Shown piece after piece: positions 16,419-23,984 of a stretch of 64,000 nucleotides of DNA. The stretch is from Nocardioides eburneiflavus. GTDB taxonomy: Bacteria > Actinomycetota > Actinomycetes > Propionibacteriales > Nocardioidaceae. The position numbers and the translations under genes are program-made. Under the pieces are notes generated by a model. It did not search any database. It worked only from the letters and a program-made list of their open reading frames with translations, and was not told the DNA's origin. The stretch covers positions 992,001 through 1,056,000 of the forward strand of contig NZ_SRRO01000001.1 of NCBI RefSeq assembly GCF_004785795.1. Direction: 5' to 3'. How positions within the stretch are numbered: the stretch's first letter is position 1; the number at the start of each line of letters is the position of its first letter.

Positions 16419-18152
16419 GTGGTGAGCGTGAACGACGAGCATCCCGCGCCCGAGCAGACCTTCTCCGACCTCGGCCTCTCCGCCGAGGTGCTCAAGGCGC
16501 TCTCGGACGTCGGCTACGAGACCCCCTCGCCGATCCAGGCGCGCACCATCCCGCCGCTGCTCGAGGGGCGCGACGTCGTCGGCCTCGCCCAGACCGGCAC
16601 GGGCAAGACCGCTGCCTTCGCACTGCCGATCCTCTCTCGCCTCGACCTCTCGCAGAAGAAGCCGCAGGCCCTCGTCCTGGCCCCGACCCGCGAGCTCGCG
16701 CTCCAGGTCTCTGAGGCCTTCGAGCGCTACGCCGCGCACCTGCGGGGCGTGCATGTCCTCCCGATCTACGGCGGCCAGGGCTATGGCGTCCAGCTGTCCG
16801 CGCTGCGCCGCGGCGTGCACGTCGTCGTCGGCACGCCGGGCCGCGTCATGGACCACCTCGAGAAGGGCACGCTCGACCTCAGCGAGCTGCGCTTCCTGGT
16901 GCTCGACGAGGCCGACGAGATGCTCAACATGGGCTTCGCCGAGGACGTCGAGACGATCCTGGCCGACACCCCCTCCGACAAGGACGTGGCGCTGTTCTCC
17001 GCCACCATGCCGAAGGCGATCCGCCGCATCGCGGAGAACTACCTCTCCGACCCGGTCGAGATCTCGGTCAAGGGCAAGACCTCGACGGCGTCCAACATCA
17101 CCCAGCGCTACCTCATCGTGTCGTACCCGCAGAAGGTCGACGCCCTGACCCGCATCCTCGAGGTCGAGAACTTCGAGGCGATGATCGTCTTCGTCCGGAC
17201 CAAGAACGAGACCGAGACCCTGGCCGAGAAGCTGCGCGCCCGGGGCTACTCCGCGATGGCGATCAACGGCGACGTCGCCCAGGTGCAGCGCGAGCGCACG
17301 GTCAACCAGCTCAAGGCCGGCAAGCTCGACATCCTCGTCGCCACCGACGTCGCGGCCCGCGGCCTCGACGTCGAGCGGATCAGCCACGTCGTCAACTACG
17401 ACATCCCCACCGACACCGAGTCCTACGTCCACCGCATCGGCCGTACGGGACGCGCCGGGCGCAGCGGGGACTCGATCGCCTTCGTCACCCCGCGTGAGCG
17501 GCACCTGCTGCGTGCGATCGAGAAGGCCACCAAGCAGCCGCTCACCCAGATGCAGCTGCCGACCGTCGACGACGTCAACGCCACGAGGCTCACGCGCTTC
17601 GACGACCAGATCACCCAGGCGCTGGCGCAGCCGGAGCGCATCGACTTCTTCCGCGACGTGGTCGCCCACTACGTCAGCGAGCACGACGTCGCCGAGGTCG
17701 ACGTGGCCGCCGCGCTCGCCGCGGTGATGCACGGCGAGCAGCCGCTGCTGCTCGAGGCCGAGCCCGAGCCGCGCCAGCGCTCCTTCGAGGAGCGCTCGAG
17801 CCACGGCGGCAAGGCCGACCGGTCGCCCCGCGAGTCGCGCAGCGGTCAGCCGATGGCGGCGTACCGCATCGAGGTCGGCAAGCGGCACAAGGTCGAGCCG
17901 CGCCAGATCGTCGGCGCCCTGGCCAACGAGGGCGGCCTCTCGCGCGGGGACTTCGGCTACATCTCGATCAAGCCGGACTTCTCCGTCGTCGAGCTCCCCG
18001 CCGACCTCCCCGCCGGCACCCTCGACCGGCTCGCGAGCACCCGGATCTCCGGCAAGCTCATCGAGATCAAGCCCGACAACGGTCCGTTCCGCGGCCGTCC
18101 GGGCGGCGGACACCGGAAGGGCGGCGGCTACAAGGGCAAGAACCCCCGCTGA
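16419..18152 (+). CDS. deaD: DEAD-box RNA helicase with C-terminal RNA-binding domain (DeaD/CsdA type)
   Basis: A 577-aa ATP-dependent RNA helicase. Motifs run in order: Q motif ('YETPSPIQ'), I 'AQTGTGKT', Ia 'PTREL', II 'DEAD', III 'SAT', V 'ATDVAARGLD', VI 'HRIGRTGR'. The C-terminus carries a basic linker and a DbpA-type RNA-binding domain ('IVGALANEGGLSRGDFGYISIKPDFSVVELP') and ends in a Gly/Arg/Lys tail. It probably remodels structured RNA in ribosome assembly or mRNA decay, especially under cold. Start choice is uncertain: GTG at 16419, 16422 or 16428 are all in frame. A 32-bp repeat array with a strong hairpin follows the stop. Confidence 0.93.
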   Translation: MVSVNDEHPAPEQTFSDLGLSAEVLKALSDVGYETPSPIQARTIPPLLEGRDVVGLAQTGTGKTAAFALPILSRLDLSQKKPQALVLAPTRELALQVSEAFERYAAHLRGVHVLPIYGGQGYGVQLSALRRGVHVVVGTPGRVMDHLEKGTLDLSELRFLVLDEADEMLNMGFAEDVETILADTPSDKDVALFSATMPKAIRRIAENYLSDPVEISVKGKTSTASNITQRYLIVSYPQKVDALTRILEVENFEAMIVFVRTKNETETLAEKLRARGYSAMAINGDVAQVQRERTVNQLKAGKLDILVATDVAARGLDVERISHVVNYDIPTDTESYVHRIGRTGRAGRSGDSIAFVTPRERHLLRAIEKATKQPLTQMQLPTVDDVNATRLTRFDDQITQALAQPERIDFFRDVVAHYVSEHDVAEVDVAAALAAVMHGEQPLLLEAEPEPRQRSFEERSSHGGKADRSPRESRSGQPMAAYRIEVGKRHKVEPRQIVGALANEGGLSRGDFGYISIKPDFSVVELPADLPAGTLDRLASTRISGKLIEIKPDNGPFRGRPGGGHRKGGGYKGKNPR

Positions 18153-18356
18153 GCGGGCGCGTCCTGACGACGTCCGCGCGGCGAGTGGGCGCGTCCTGAC
18201 GACGTACACGCGTCGAGTCGGCGCGTCCTGACGACGTACGCGCAGCGAGTGGGCGCGCCCTGACGACGTACACGCGTCGAGTCGGCGCATCCTGAACGCG
18301 AAGTTGTCAGGATGCGCCGACTCGGGGGTGAGGCGGTGTCAGGATGCGCCTACTCG
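18153..18356. repeat. 32-bp tandem repeat array, five direct then two inverted units
   Basis: Between the convergent helicase and yceI genes, the core CCTGACGACGT recurs at 18163, 18195, 18227 and 18259, and a partial copy at 18291, each exactly 32 bp apart. The same core then appears in reverse complement (TCAGG...) at 18307 and 18339, again 32 bp apart. Units share GAGTSGGCGCGTCCTGACGA. No spacers, so this is not CRISPR. The strand switch between units 5 and 6 creates the hairpin listed separately. Confidence 0.8.
18279..18323. terminator. Bidirectional hairpin inside the 32-bp repeat array
   Basis: GAGTCGGCGCATCCTGA and its perfect 17-bp complement TCAGGATGCGCCGACTC, separated by 11 bases. 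It sits where transcription from the helicase (+) and yceI (-) converges and would form a stable stem in either RNA. A shared terminator is the simplest reading. Confidence 0.65.
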
Positions 18357-18357
18357 G

Positions 18358-18924
18358 TCAGGCCTTGATGGCGGAGACGTCGAACTCGAGCTTGATCTTC
18401 TCGGAGACGAGCACGCCGCCGGTCTCGAGCGCGGCGTTCCAGGTGAGGCCCCAGTCCTTGCGGTTGATGGTGGTCTCGCCCTCGAAGCCGACGCGGACGT
18501 TGCCGAAGGGGTCCTGGGCGGAACCGGTCTGCTCGAAGTCGATGGCGACCGACTTGGTGACGTCCTTGATGGTCAGGTCGCCGGTGATGGTCCAGTCGCT
18601 GCCGTCACGCTTCACGTCGGTCGAGACGAAGGTGATGGTCGGGTAGGTCTCGGCGTCGAAGAAGTCGCCGGACTTGAGGTGGCCGTCGCGGTCCGCGCTG
18701 CCGGTCTCGATCGAGGCGACCTGGATGGTGAGGTCGACCTTGGACGCGGCGGGGTCCTTCTCGTCGATGTGGGCGGTGCCCTCGAAGGCGCCGAACTGGC
18801 CACGGACCTTGGTGACCATGGCGTGGCGGGCCACGAAGCCGAGGCGGCTGTGGCTGACGTCGAGGGCGTAGTCGCCGGTGATGTCGTCGATGGCGGTGGT
18901 GGGGGCGTCGAAACCAGTGGTCAT
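18358..18924 (-). CDS. YceI family protein
   Basis: A 188-aa lipocalin-like YceI protein. It has the opening 'ITGDYALDVSHSRLGFVARHAMVTKVRGQF', the middle 'DLTIQVASIETGSADRDGHLKSGDFFDAETYPTITF' and the closing 'TINRKDWGLTW' motifs. YceI barrels bind long-chain isoprenoids or fatty acids and are often stress induced. No signal peptide is present, so this copy is cytosolic, as usual in actinobacteria. ATG 18924 has AGGAGC eight bases upstream, better than an earlier in-frame ATG at 18969. Confidence 0.9.
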   Translation of the reverse strand: MTTGFDAPTTAIDDITGDYALDVSHSRLGFVARHAMVTKVRGQFGAFEGTAHIDEKDPAASKVDLTIQVASIETGSADRDGHLKSGDFFDAETYPTITFVSTDVKRDGSDWTITGDLTIKDVTKSVAIDFEQTGSAQDPFGNVRVGFEGETTINRKDWGLTWNAALETGGVLVSEKIKLEFDVSAIKA

Positions 18925-19038
18925 GTCAGATGCTCCTGCGTGGGTTGGGTTGGTAGAACTTTCAACCACCGTAACGACCGATCCCCGCGGTCCATTCCCG
19001 GCCGCACGGATTTCTTCGAGCTCCTCCGGAAATGCCCG

Positions 19039-19068
19039 CGAGCCACGCCCCGGACGGGGCGTGGCTCG
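19039..19068 (-). terminator. Terminator hairpin after the 41-aa gene
   Basis: A perfect 13-bp stem (CGAGCCACGCCCC and complement) with a GGAC tetraloop, 28 bases beyond the stop of the small minus-strand gene at 19096. Followed by a short GGGCATTTCC tail. Confidence 0.7.
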
Positions 19069-19095
19069 TGCGTGTGAGCTGAGTGCGACTGACGG

Positions 19096-19221
19096 TCAGG
19101 CGGCCTGCGTGGCGACTGCCCCGGCCACCGACCAGCGTGCCTCCATGTGGGTGCGACCCGACTCGTCGGTGACGGCGACCCAGGTGCAGACCGGCTTGCC
19201 GGTCATCGTCTGCTTGCTCAT
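19096..19221 (-). CDS. 41-residue small protein
   Basis: A short gene with an almost perfect Shine-Dalgarno (GGGAGGTG, 5 bases before ATG 19221). The product is small, basic at its N-terminus (MSKQTMTGKP), with a central 'VCTWVAVTDESGRTHMEARW' segment and an Ala-rich end, one cysteine and no membrane helix. I recognise no domain. The strong ribosome site, a downstream 13-bp hairpin terminator, a candidate -10 (TATCGT) and a PHO-box-like repeat upstream together argue it is a real monocistronic gene rather than noise. Confidence 0.65.
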   Translation of the reverse strand: MSKQTMTGKPVCTWVAVTDESGRTHMEARWSVAGAVATQAA

Positions 19222-19233
19222 GTGACACCTCCC

Positions 19234-19255
19234 GTTCACTGTCCGTTCACCTACG
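19234..19255. promoter_or_regulatory. PHO-box-like direct repeat upstream of the 41-aa gene
   Basis: GTTCACTGTCC followed directly by GTTCACCTACG: two 11-base direct units starting GTTCAC. This is the spacing and core of the PhoP-binding direct repeats described in Streptomyces. It overlaps the candidate -10 box (ACGATA on the plus strand, TATCGT on the minus, 19253-19258) of the small gene. Only two units are present. Binding by a PhoP-type regulator is inference. Confidence 0.4.
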
Positions 19256-19411
19256 ATAGCACCTCCCCACTCTCACACCACGATTTCCCTCGATCCCGGT
19301 CCACGACCTCCACCTGCGCACCCGTGCGTGCGCGCGACGGCCCTGTGTCCCCCACTTGGGGGTGGTGGGACTGGCCCTGGAGGACCTTGTCGAGGCCATA
19401 CGTACCCAATC

Positions 19412-19427
19412 TGCCCGATATCGGGCA
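19412..19427. promoter_or_regulatory. Perfect 16-bp palindrome (candidate operator)
   Basis: TGCCCGATATCGGGCA, a perfect palindrome centred on GATATC, lying just before the small coding region that precedes glmS. No loop is possible, so it is more likely a protein-binding site than an RNA hairpin. The binding protein is not identified. Confidence 0.5.
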
Positions 19428-19432
19428 AGAAG

Positions 19433-19729
19433 TTGGCCATCGTTGGTGACAACGCGCAGACTCTCCGGGTGCCCGATCCTGCGCTCGTCTCCCACGTCGT
19501 CGCCACGACCTCGTTGACGGCGGGTGAGGCCGCCCGGGTGATCGAGGACGTGATCGCCTTCCACGCCCAGCCCGTGGAGGTCTACGTCCGGGCCCGCCAC
19601 GCGAGCCTCAAGGCGTACGGCGCCCGGAACCCCGAGATCTTCGCGCGCATCGCCGAGGAGCTCGCCCACCGGGTCGTGGCCGCGCCGGAGCTCTCCGAGC
19701 GCCAGCTGCGACGCATCGTCTACGGCTGA
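19433..19729 (+). CDS. Conserved hypothetical small protein upstream of glmS
   Basis: About 98 aa, soluble and mostly helical: 'PALVSHVVATTSLTAGEAARVIEDVIAFHAQPVEVYVRARHASLKAYG' then 'IFARIAEELAHRVVAAPELSERQLRRIVYG'. The 'SLTAGEAARVIEDVIAF' stretch could be a helix-turn-helix but matches no family I can name. The start is unsure: TTG 19433 lies next to the 16-bp palindrome, while GTG 19469 gives an 86-aa protein; neither has a strong Shine-Dalgarno. Coding bias (GC at third positions) and a clean stop support a real gene. It precedes glmS by 75 bp, with a short intergenic repeat between. Confidence 0.6.
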   Translation: MAIVGDNAQTLRVPDPALVSHVVATTSLTAGEAARVIEDVIAFHAQPVEVYVRARHASLKAYGARNPEIFARIAEELAHRVVAAPELSERQLRRIVYG

Positions 19730-19733
19730 CCGT

Positions 19734-19769
19734 GGTCTCGAGGCTCGCTCCGCTCGCACCTCGACCACC
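19734..19769 (+). repeat. Degenerate copy of the intergenic palindromic repeat
   Basis: GGTCTCGAGGCTCGCTCCGC and onwards to CGACCACCG resembles the GGTTTCGACACGCTCGCTGC...CAACCAGC repeat found at 27.7 and 33.4 kb in this window. It lies between the small gene and glmS. A shorter remnant (CGCTCGCACCTCAACCACCG) follows the flavoenzyme gene at about 25571-25590. Confidence 0.5.
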
Positions 19770-19804
19770 GAACCCCAACCGCACCTAGAGGAGAACCAGG
19801 AAAC

Positions 19805-21628
19805 ATGTGTGGAATCGTCGGCTACATCGGCGGCCAGGAGGCCGCTCCGGTCGTCCTCGAGGGCCTCACCCGCCTCGAGCACCGCGGGTACGACTCGGCC
19901 GGCGTCGCGGTCCTGGGCGGCCGCGGCATCCGGGTCGCCAAGCGCGCCGGGCGCGTACGCGACCTCACCGGCGCCCTGCCGAAGCGGTTCGCCGGCAGCA
20001 CGGGCATCGGCCACACCCGGTGGGCCACCCACGGCCCGGCGAGCGACGTCAACGCCCACCCGCACACCGACGAGACGGGCCGCGTGGCCGTCGTGCACAA
20101 CGGCATCATCGACAACTCGGCCGCCCTGCGCGCCGACCTCACCGGTGCGGGCGTCGAGCTGACCAGCGACACCGACACCGAGGTGCTCGCCCACCTCGTC
20201 GCGCGCAGCGACGCCGACACCCTCGAGGGCAAGGTCCGCGACGCGCTCGGCGCGGTCGTCGGGACGTACGGCCTCGCGGTGCTGCACGCCGACTTCCCCG
20301 ACCGCATCGTCGTCGCCCGCAACGGCAGCCCCCTCGTGGTCGGCGTCGGCGACAAGGAGATGTACGTCGCCTCCGACCTGGCCGCGATCGTGCGCCACAC
20401 CACGACCGTCGCGATGCTCGACGACGGCGAGATGGCGACCGTGACCGCCGCCGGCTTCACCACGATGCGCCACAGCGACCTCGCGTCCACCGGCAAGACC
20501 GCCGAGGTGGTCGACATCGACGCCTCGGCCTATGACGCCGGGGAGCACGAGTCGTACATGCGCAAGGAGATCCTCGAGCAGCCCACGACCGCCCAGGCGG
20601 TGCTGCGGGGGCGGCTCGACGAGCGCTTCGGCACCGCGCACCTCGGTGGCCTCGACATGGACGCCCGCGACCTCCGCGCCGTGCGCCGGGTGAAGATCCT
20701 GGGCTGCGGCTCGGCCTACTACGTCGGGCAGATGGGCGCGGCGCTCATCGAGGAGCTCGCCCGCATCCCCGCGGACGCCGAGGCGGCCAGCGAGTTCCGC
20801 TACCGCGACCCGGTGATCGAGCCGGACACCCTCTACGTCGCGGTCAGCCAGTCCGGCGAGACCATCGACACCCTGCTCGCGGTGCAGGAGATCCGCCGCA
20901 AGGGCGGGCGCTGCGTCGGGCTGGTCAACGTCGTCGGCTCCGCGATCGCGCGCGAGTGCGACGGCGGCATCTATCTCCACGCCGGCCCCGAGGTGGCGGT
21001 CGCGAGCACCAAGGCGCTGACCAACATGTTCCTCGGCTTCGCGCTGCTCGCCCTCCAGCTCGGGCGGGTGCGCGACCTCTCGATCGCCGACGGCAAGCGC
21101 CTCGTCGCCGGGCTGGAGCGGCTGCCCGGCCAGATCGAGGAGGTCCTCGCCGCCGAGGCCGACCTCGTCGACGTCGCGAAGGAGCTGGCCGAGGCGCGCA
21201 GCCTGTTCTTCATCGGCCGGGTGCGGGGCTTCCCGGTGGCGCGCGAGGGCGCGCAGAAGTTCAAGGAGATCAGCTATCGCCACGCCGAGGCCTACCAGAC
21301 ATCGGAGCTCAAGCACGGCCCGCTCGCGCTGATCGACCCCGAGGTGCCCACCGTGGCCCTGGTGCCCTCCGACGAGCTGACCGAGCGCAACATCGGCGCG
21401 CTCCACGAGATCGACGCGCGGCAGGGTCCGCTGGTCGTGATCACCCACGAGGACGTCGACCTGGGCGAGATCGGTGCGCGCCGCATCGTCGTGCCCCGTA
21501 ACGAGCCCGAGCTCGACCCGATCCTGCTGACGATCCCGCTCCAGCTGCTCGCCTACCACGCCGCGCAGCACCTCGGCCACGACATCGACAAGCCCCGCAA
21601 CCTCGCGAAGTCGGTCACCGTCGAGTAG
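19805..21628 (+). CDS. glmS: Glutamine--fructose-6-phosphate aminotransferase (isomerizing)
   Basis: A 607-aa enzyme making glucosamine-6-phosphate from fructose-6-phosphate and glutamine, the first step to UDP-GlcNAc for peptidoglycan and mycothiol. It starts MCGIVGYIGG with Cys2 as the glutaminase nucleophile; 'HTRWATHG' and 'HNGIIDN' complete that domain. Two SIS sugar-isomerase domains follow ('SQSGETIDT', 'KHGPLALID'), with the terminal 'DIDKPRNLAKSVTVE' hallmark. Full length. Shine-Dalgarno GAGGAGAACCAGGA lies upstream of ATG. No glmS ribozyme is evident in the 75-bp leader. A 13-bp hairpin terminator follows. Confidence 0.97.
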   Translation: MCGIVGYIGGQEAAPVVLEGLTRLEHRGYDSAGVAVLGGRGIRVAKRAGRVRDLTGALPKRFAGSTGIGHTRWATHGPASDVNAHPHTDETGRVAVVHNGIIDNSAALRADLTGAGVELTSDTDTEVLAHLVARSDADTLEGKVRDALGAVVGTYGLAVLHADFPDRIVVARNGSPLVVGVGDKEMYVASDLAAIVRHTTTVAMLDDGEMATVTAAGFTTMRHSDLASTGKTAEVVDIDASAYDAGEHESYMRKEILEQPTTAQAVLRGRLDERFGTAHLGGLDMDARDLRAVRRVKILGCGSAYYVGQMGAALIEELARIPADAEAASEFRYRDPVIEPDTLYVAVSQSGETIDTLLAVQEIRRKGGRCVGLVNVVGSAIARECDGGIYLHAGPEVAVASTKALTNMFLGFALLALQLGRVRDLSIADGKRLVAGLERLPGQIEEVLAAEADLVDVAKELAEARSLFFIGRVRGFPVAREGAQKFKEISYRHAEAYQTSELKHGPLALIDPEVPTVALVPSDELTERNIGALHEIDARQGPLVVITHEDVDLGEIGARRIVVPRNEPELDPILLTIPLQLLAYHAAQHLGHDIDKPRNLAKSVTVE

Positions 21629-21653
21629 GTCCGACCGGCCGGAGATGGACTGG

Positions 21654-21687
21654 GCGCCCCTTGCCGCATGGGGTCGGCAAGGGGCGC
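21654..21687 (+). terminator. glmS terminator hairpin
   Basis: A perfect 13-bp stem GCGCCCCTTGCCG / CGGCAAGGGGCGC with an 8-base loop, 26 bases after the glmS stop. It also lies beyond the convergent glpD stop at 21740, so it could serve both. Confidence 0.7.
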
Positions 21688-21739
21688 GCCGAGCAGAACC
21701 TTCCCACCAGTCCTGCGTCCTGTCCGGGGATCACCCGAA

Positions 21740-23356
21740 CTACCGGCGGATTTTGCTGTGGTGTGGACCACCGGTCCTGTGGGGCGACCACGCGCGAGCG
21801 CTCCGGGACCTCTCCGCGAGGTCGAGGGCGCGCCGCGCGAGCGGCTCGGCGACGGTCCGGTCGGCGGCGACCAGGCCCACCCGTGTGCGTCGCTCGAGCA
21901 GGTCGTCGACGTCGTGGGCGCCCTCGTGCGTGACGGCGAACACCAGCTCGGCGAGGGTCACCGGCACGTCCTCCGACACCGGGGCGAGCAGCTCGTCGTC
22001 GCCGAGGCCGGTGACCTCCCGCGCAGTGGCGAGCACCAGCGCGGCGTCGGTGCCGAAGCGGCGTACGAGCCGGGTCGGCGCGGGGACCCGCCGCAGGGCG
22101 TCGGGAGCGGCGGCGCCGAGCAGCGGTAGCGTCGCGGTCCGGCTCGGCCCGGCCTCGAGCCGGCCCGCCGAGACGAGCGCGTCGAGAGTGTCCTCGGCCA
22201 TCCGGCGGTAGGTCGTCAGCTTGCCCCCGACCACCGTCGTCACGCCGGTGCTCGAGGTGAGGATCGCGTGGCGGCGCGACAGGTCGGCGGTCGCGTCCGT
22301 GCCGGCCACCTCGAGCAGCGGCCGCAGCCCGGCGTACGCCCCGACGACGTCGTCGCGCGTCGGCGGCGTGGCGAACGCCGAGGCCACGACGCCGAGCAGG
22401 AAGTCGATCTCCGCCTCGCTGGGCACGGGCACGTCGGGCACCGGGCCGGTGACCGGCTCGTCGGTGAGTCCGACGTAGATCGTGCCGTCGGGCTGGGGGA
22501 GCACCATCGCGAACCGCGCTCCCGTCCCCGGGATCGGCACCATCACCGCGACCCGGGTGTGGGGCAGCGTCGTCCCGCGCAGGACCAGGTGGGTGCCGCG
22601 GCTCGGCCGCAGCCGGACCTGGTCGTCGAGGTCGCCGGCCCACACGCCGGTGGCGCTGACCACGGCCCGCGCCCGGACCGCACGGGTGGCACCGGTCAGC
22701 CCGTCGACGAGCTCGACGCCCGTGCCCGTCGCTGCGACGACGCGGGCGCGGGTGCGGACGTGGGCACCGTACGAGGCCGCGGTCCGGGCGACAGTGACGA
22801 CGAGGCGGGCGTCGTCCTCGAGCTGCCCGTCCCAGGCGAGGAGGCCGCCGCGCAGGGTGTCGGCGCGCAGGGCGGGGGCGAGGCTGAGCGCCTCGGTGGC
22901 GTTGAGCCGGCGCGGACGGGGGAGCGTACGGGCGGTGGTGCGGGCCGCGCGGCGCAGCGCGTCGCCGGCGTGGAGTCCGCCCCACGTGAGGGCGGCGCGG
23001 CCGCGGGGCATCGCGTCGTTGACCGGGGTCAGCATCGGGAGCGGGTGGACCAGGTGCGGGGCCGTGACGTCCATCAGGATGCCGCGCTCGACGGCGCTCT
23101 CGTGGGCGATCGCGAGCCGGCCCTGGGCGAGGTAGCGCAGGCCGCCGTGCACCAGCTTCGACGACCAGCGCGAGGTGCCGAACGCGAGGTCGTGCGCGTC
23201 GACGGCGAGCACCGACAGCCCGCGGGTCACCGCGTCGAGGGCGACCCCCGCGCCGGTGATGCCGAGCCCGACCACGACCACGTCGACCTCGCCGGGGACC
23301 CCGGCGAGGCCCGGCGTGATCCGGTGCTCGACCGGGGTGGTCACTGGGGTGGTCAC
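21740..23356 (-). CDS. glpD: Glycerol-3-phosphate dehydrogenase (FAD)
   Basis: A 538-aa flavoprotein oxidising sn-glycerol-3-phosphate to DHAP and passing electrons to the quinone pool. It has the dinucleotide fold 'VVVVGLGITGAGVALDAVTRG', GlpD signatures 'FGTSRWSSKLVHGGLRYL' and 'GLRPLL', and the closing FAD contact 'VVGGKLTTYRRMAED', followed by the C-terminal helical cap domain. The start is GTG 23356, sharing GTGA with the stop of the upstream TetR gene, so the regulator and enzyme are translationally coupled. Its neighbours are a TetR regulator and a divergent alkyl-DHAP-synthase-like enzyme; DHAP links the two. Confidence 0.93.
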   Translation of the reverse strand: MTTPVTTPVEHRITPGLAGVPGEVDVVVVGLGITGAGVALDAVTRGLSVLAVDAHDLAFGTSRWSSKLVHGGLRYLAQGRLAIAHESAVERGILMDVTAPHLVHPLPMLTPVNDAMPRGRAALTWGGLHAGDALRRAARTTARTLPRPRRLNATEALSLAPALRADTLRGGLLAWDGQLEDDARLVVTVARTAASYGAHVRTRARVVAATGTGVELVDGLTGATRAVRARAVVSATGVWAGDLDDQVRLRPSRGTHLVLRGTTLPHTRVAVMVPIPGTGARFAMVLPQPDGTIYVGLTDEPVTGPVPDVPVPSEAEIDFLLGVVASAFATPPTRDDVVGAYAGLRPLLEVAGTDATADLSRRHAILTSSTGVTTVVGGKLTTYRRMAEDTLDALVSAGRLEAGPSRTATLPLLGAAAPDALRRVPAPTRLVRRFGTDAALVLATAREVTGLGDDELLAPVSEDVPVTLAELVFAVTHEGAHDVDDLLERRTRVGLVAADRTVAEPLARRALDLAERSRSARAWSPHRTGGPHHSKIRR

Positions 23357-23967
23357 TGGGGCTCCAGCGTCCGGGCGATGAGGCGGGTGTACTCGTCGTC
23401 GAGGTCGTCGAGCCCGATCCGGTCGTCGGTCATCGTGAGCGCGGAGAACACGAAGCCGTGACCGGCCAGCGTCAGGGACCGGGCCATCAGCACCGGGTCG
23501 CCGGCACGGACGGAGCCGCCCTCCTGGCCGGCCATGATCCCGGCCGCGAGGATCTCGATGAGCGCCTCCTGGGAGCGGCCGCGGCGGTGGAGGAGGTAGG
23601 GGAGCATCAGGTCGGGGTCGAGCTCGACGATGCGGACGAACAGCTCGTTGTCGCGCAGCGCGCGCACCGTCGACAGGGCTGCGGTGGCGATCCCCTCAGG
23701 GGTCGTGGCGGCCGCGGCGTCCGCGGCGGCGGCCTGCGTCGCGGCGGCGATCCCCACCCACTCGCGCGTCATCAGGTCGCCGAGCAGCGAGCCCATGTCG
23801 GGCCACGCGCGATAGATCGTCATCCGGGAGACGCCGGCGCGGCGGGCGACCTCGGTGAGGGTCGTACGCCGCCACCCGACGTCGAGGATGCAGGCGCGCG
23901 CCGCGTCGAGGTAGGCGTCGAGCCGTGGGTCGCCCGACGGACGGTCGATGTGACGAAGTGACGACAT
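23353..23967 (-). CDS. TetR family transcriptional regulator
   Basis: A 204-aa regulator with an N-terminal TetR DNA-binding domain ('ARACILDVGWRRTTLTEVARRAGVSRMTIYRAWPDMGSLLGDLM', residues ~23-65) and a helical ligand domain with an aromatic/Met-rich core. It is transcribed divergently from the flavoenzyme gene, only 17 bp apart, and overlaps glpD downstream. It most likely represses both directions and itself from a shared operator. The ligand may be a lipid or glycerol-derived metabolite, but nothing in the sequence fixes this. Confidence 0.88.
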   Translation of the reverse strand: MSSLRHIDRPSGDPRLDAYLDAARACILDVGWRRTTLTEVARRAGVSRMTIYRAWPDMGSLLGDLMTREWVGIAAATQAAAADAAAATTPEGIATAALSTVRALRDNELFVRIVELDPDLMLPYLLHRRGRSQEALIEILAAGIMAGQEGGSVRAGDPVLMARSLTLAGHGFVFSALTMTDDRIGLDDLDDEYTRLIARTLEPQ

Positions 23968-23974
23968 GTGTCAC
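23958..23974. promoter_or_regulatory. Candidate TetR operator in the 17-bp divergent gap
   Basis: GTGAC, seven bases, GTCAC, spanning the TetR start codon and the intergenic gap (GTGACGACATGTGTCAC). Inverted half-sites at the start of the regulator's own gene fit autorepression. Neighbouring TGTGACG and TCACAC copies suggest a longer or second site. Confidence 0.45.
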
Positions 23975-23984
23975 ACTGTAACGC

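Noticed and set aside
18153..18356. 32-bp periodic array as CRISPR
   Set aside because: Whole units repeat with no variable spacer and two units are inverted; no cas genes.
21553..21771. Minus-strand frame with a STVTDFARLRG peptide
   Set aside because: This is the exact antisense of the glmS C-terminus (KPRNLAKSVTVE), a well-known spurious prediction. It has no ribosome site and crosses the glmS terminator hairpin.
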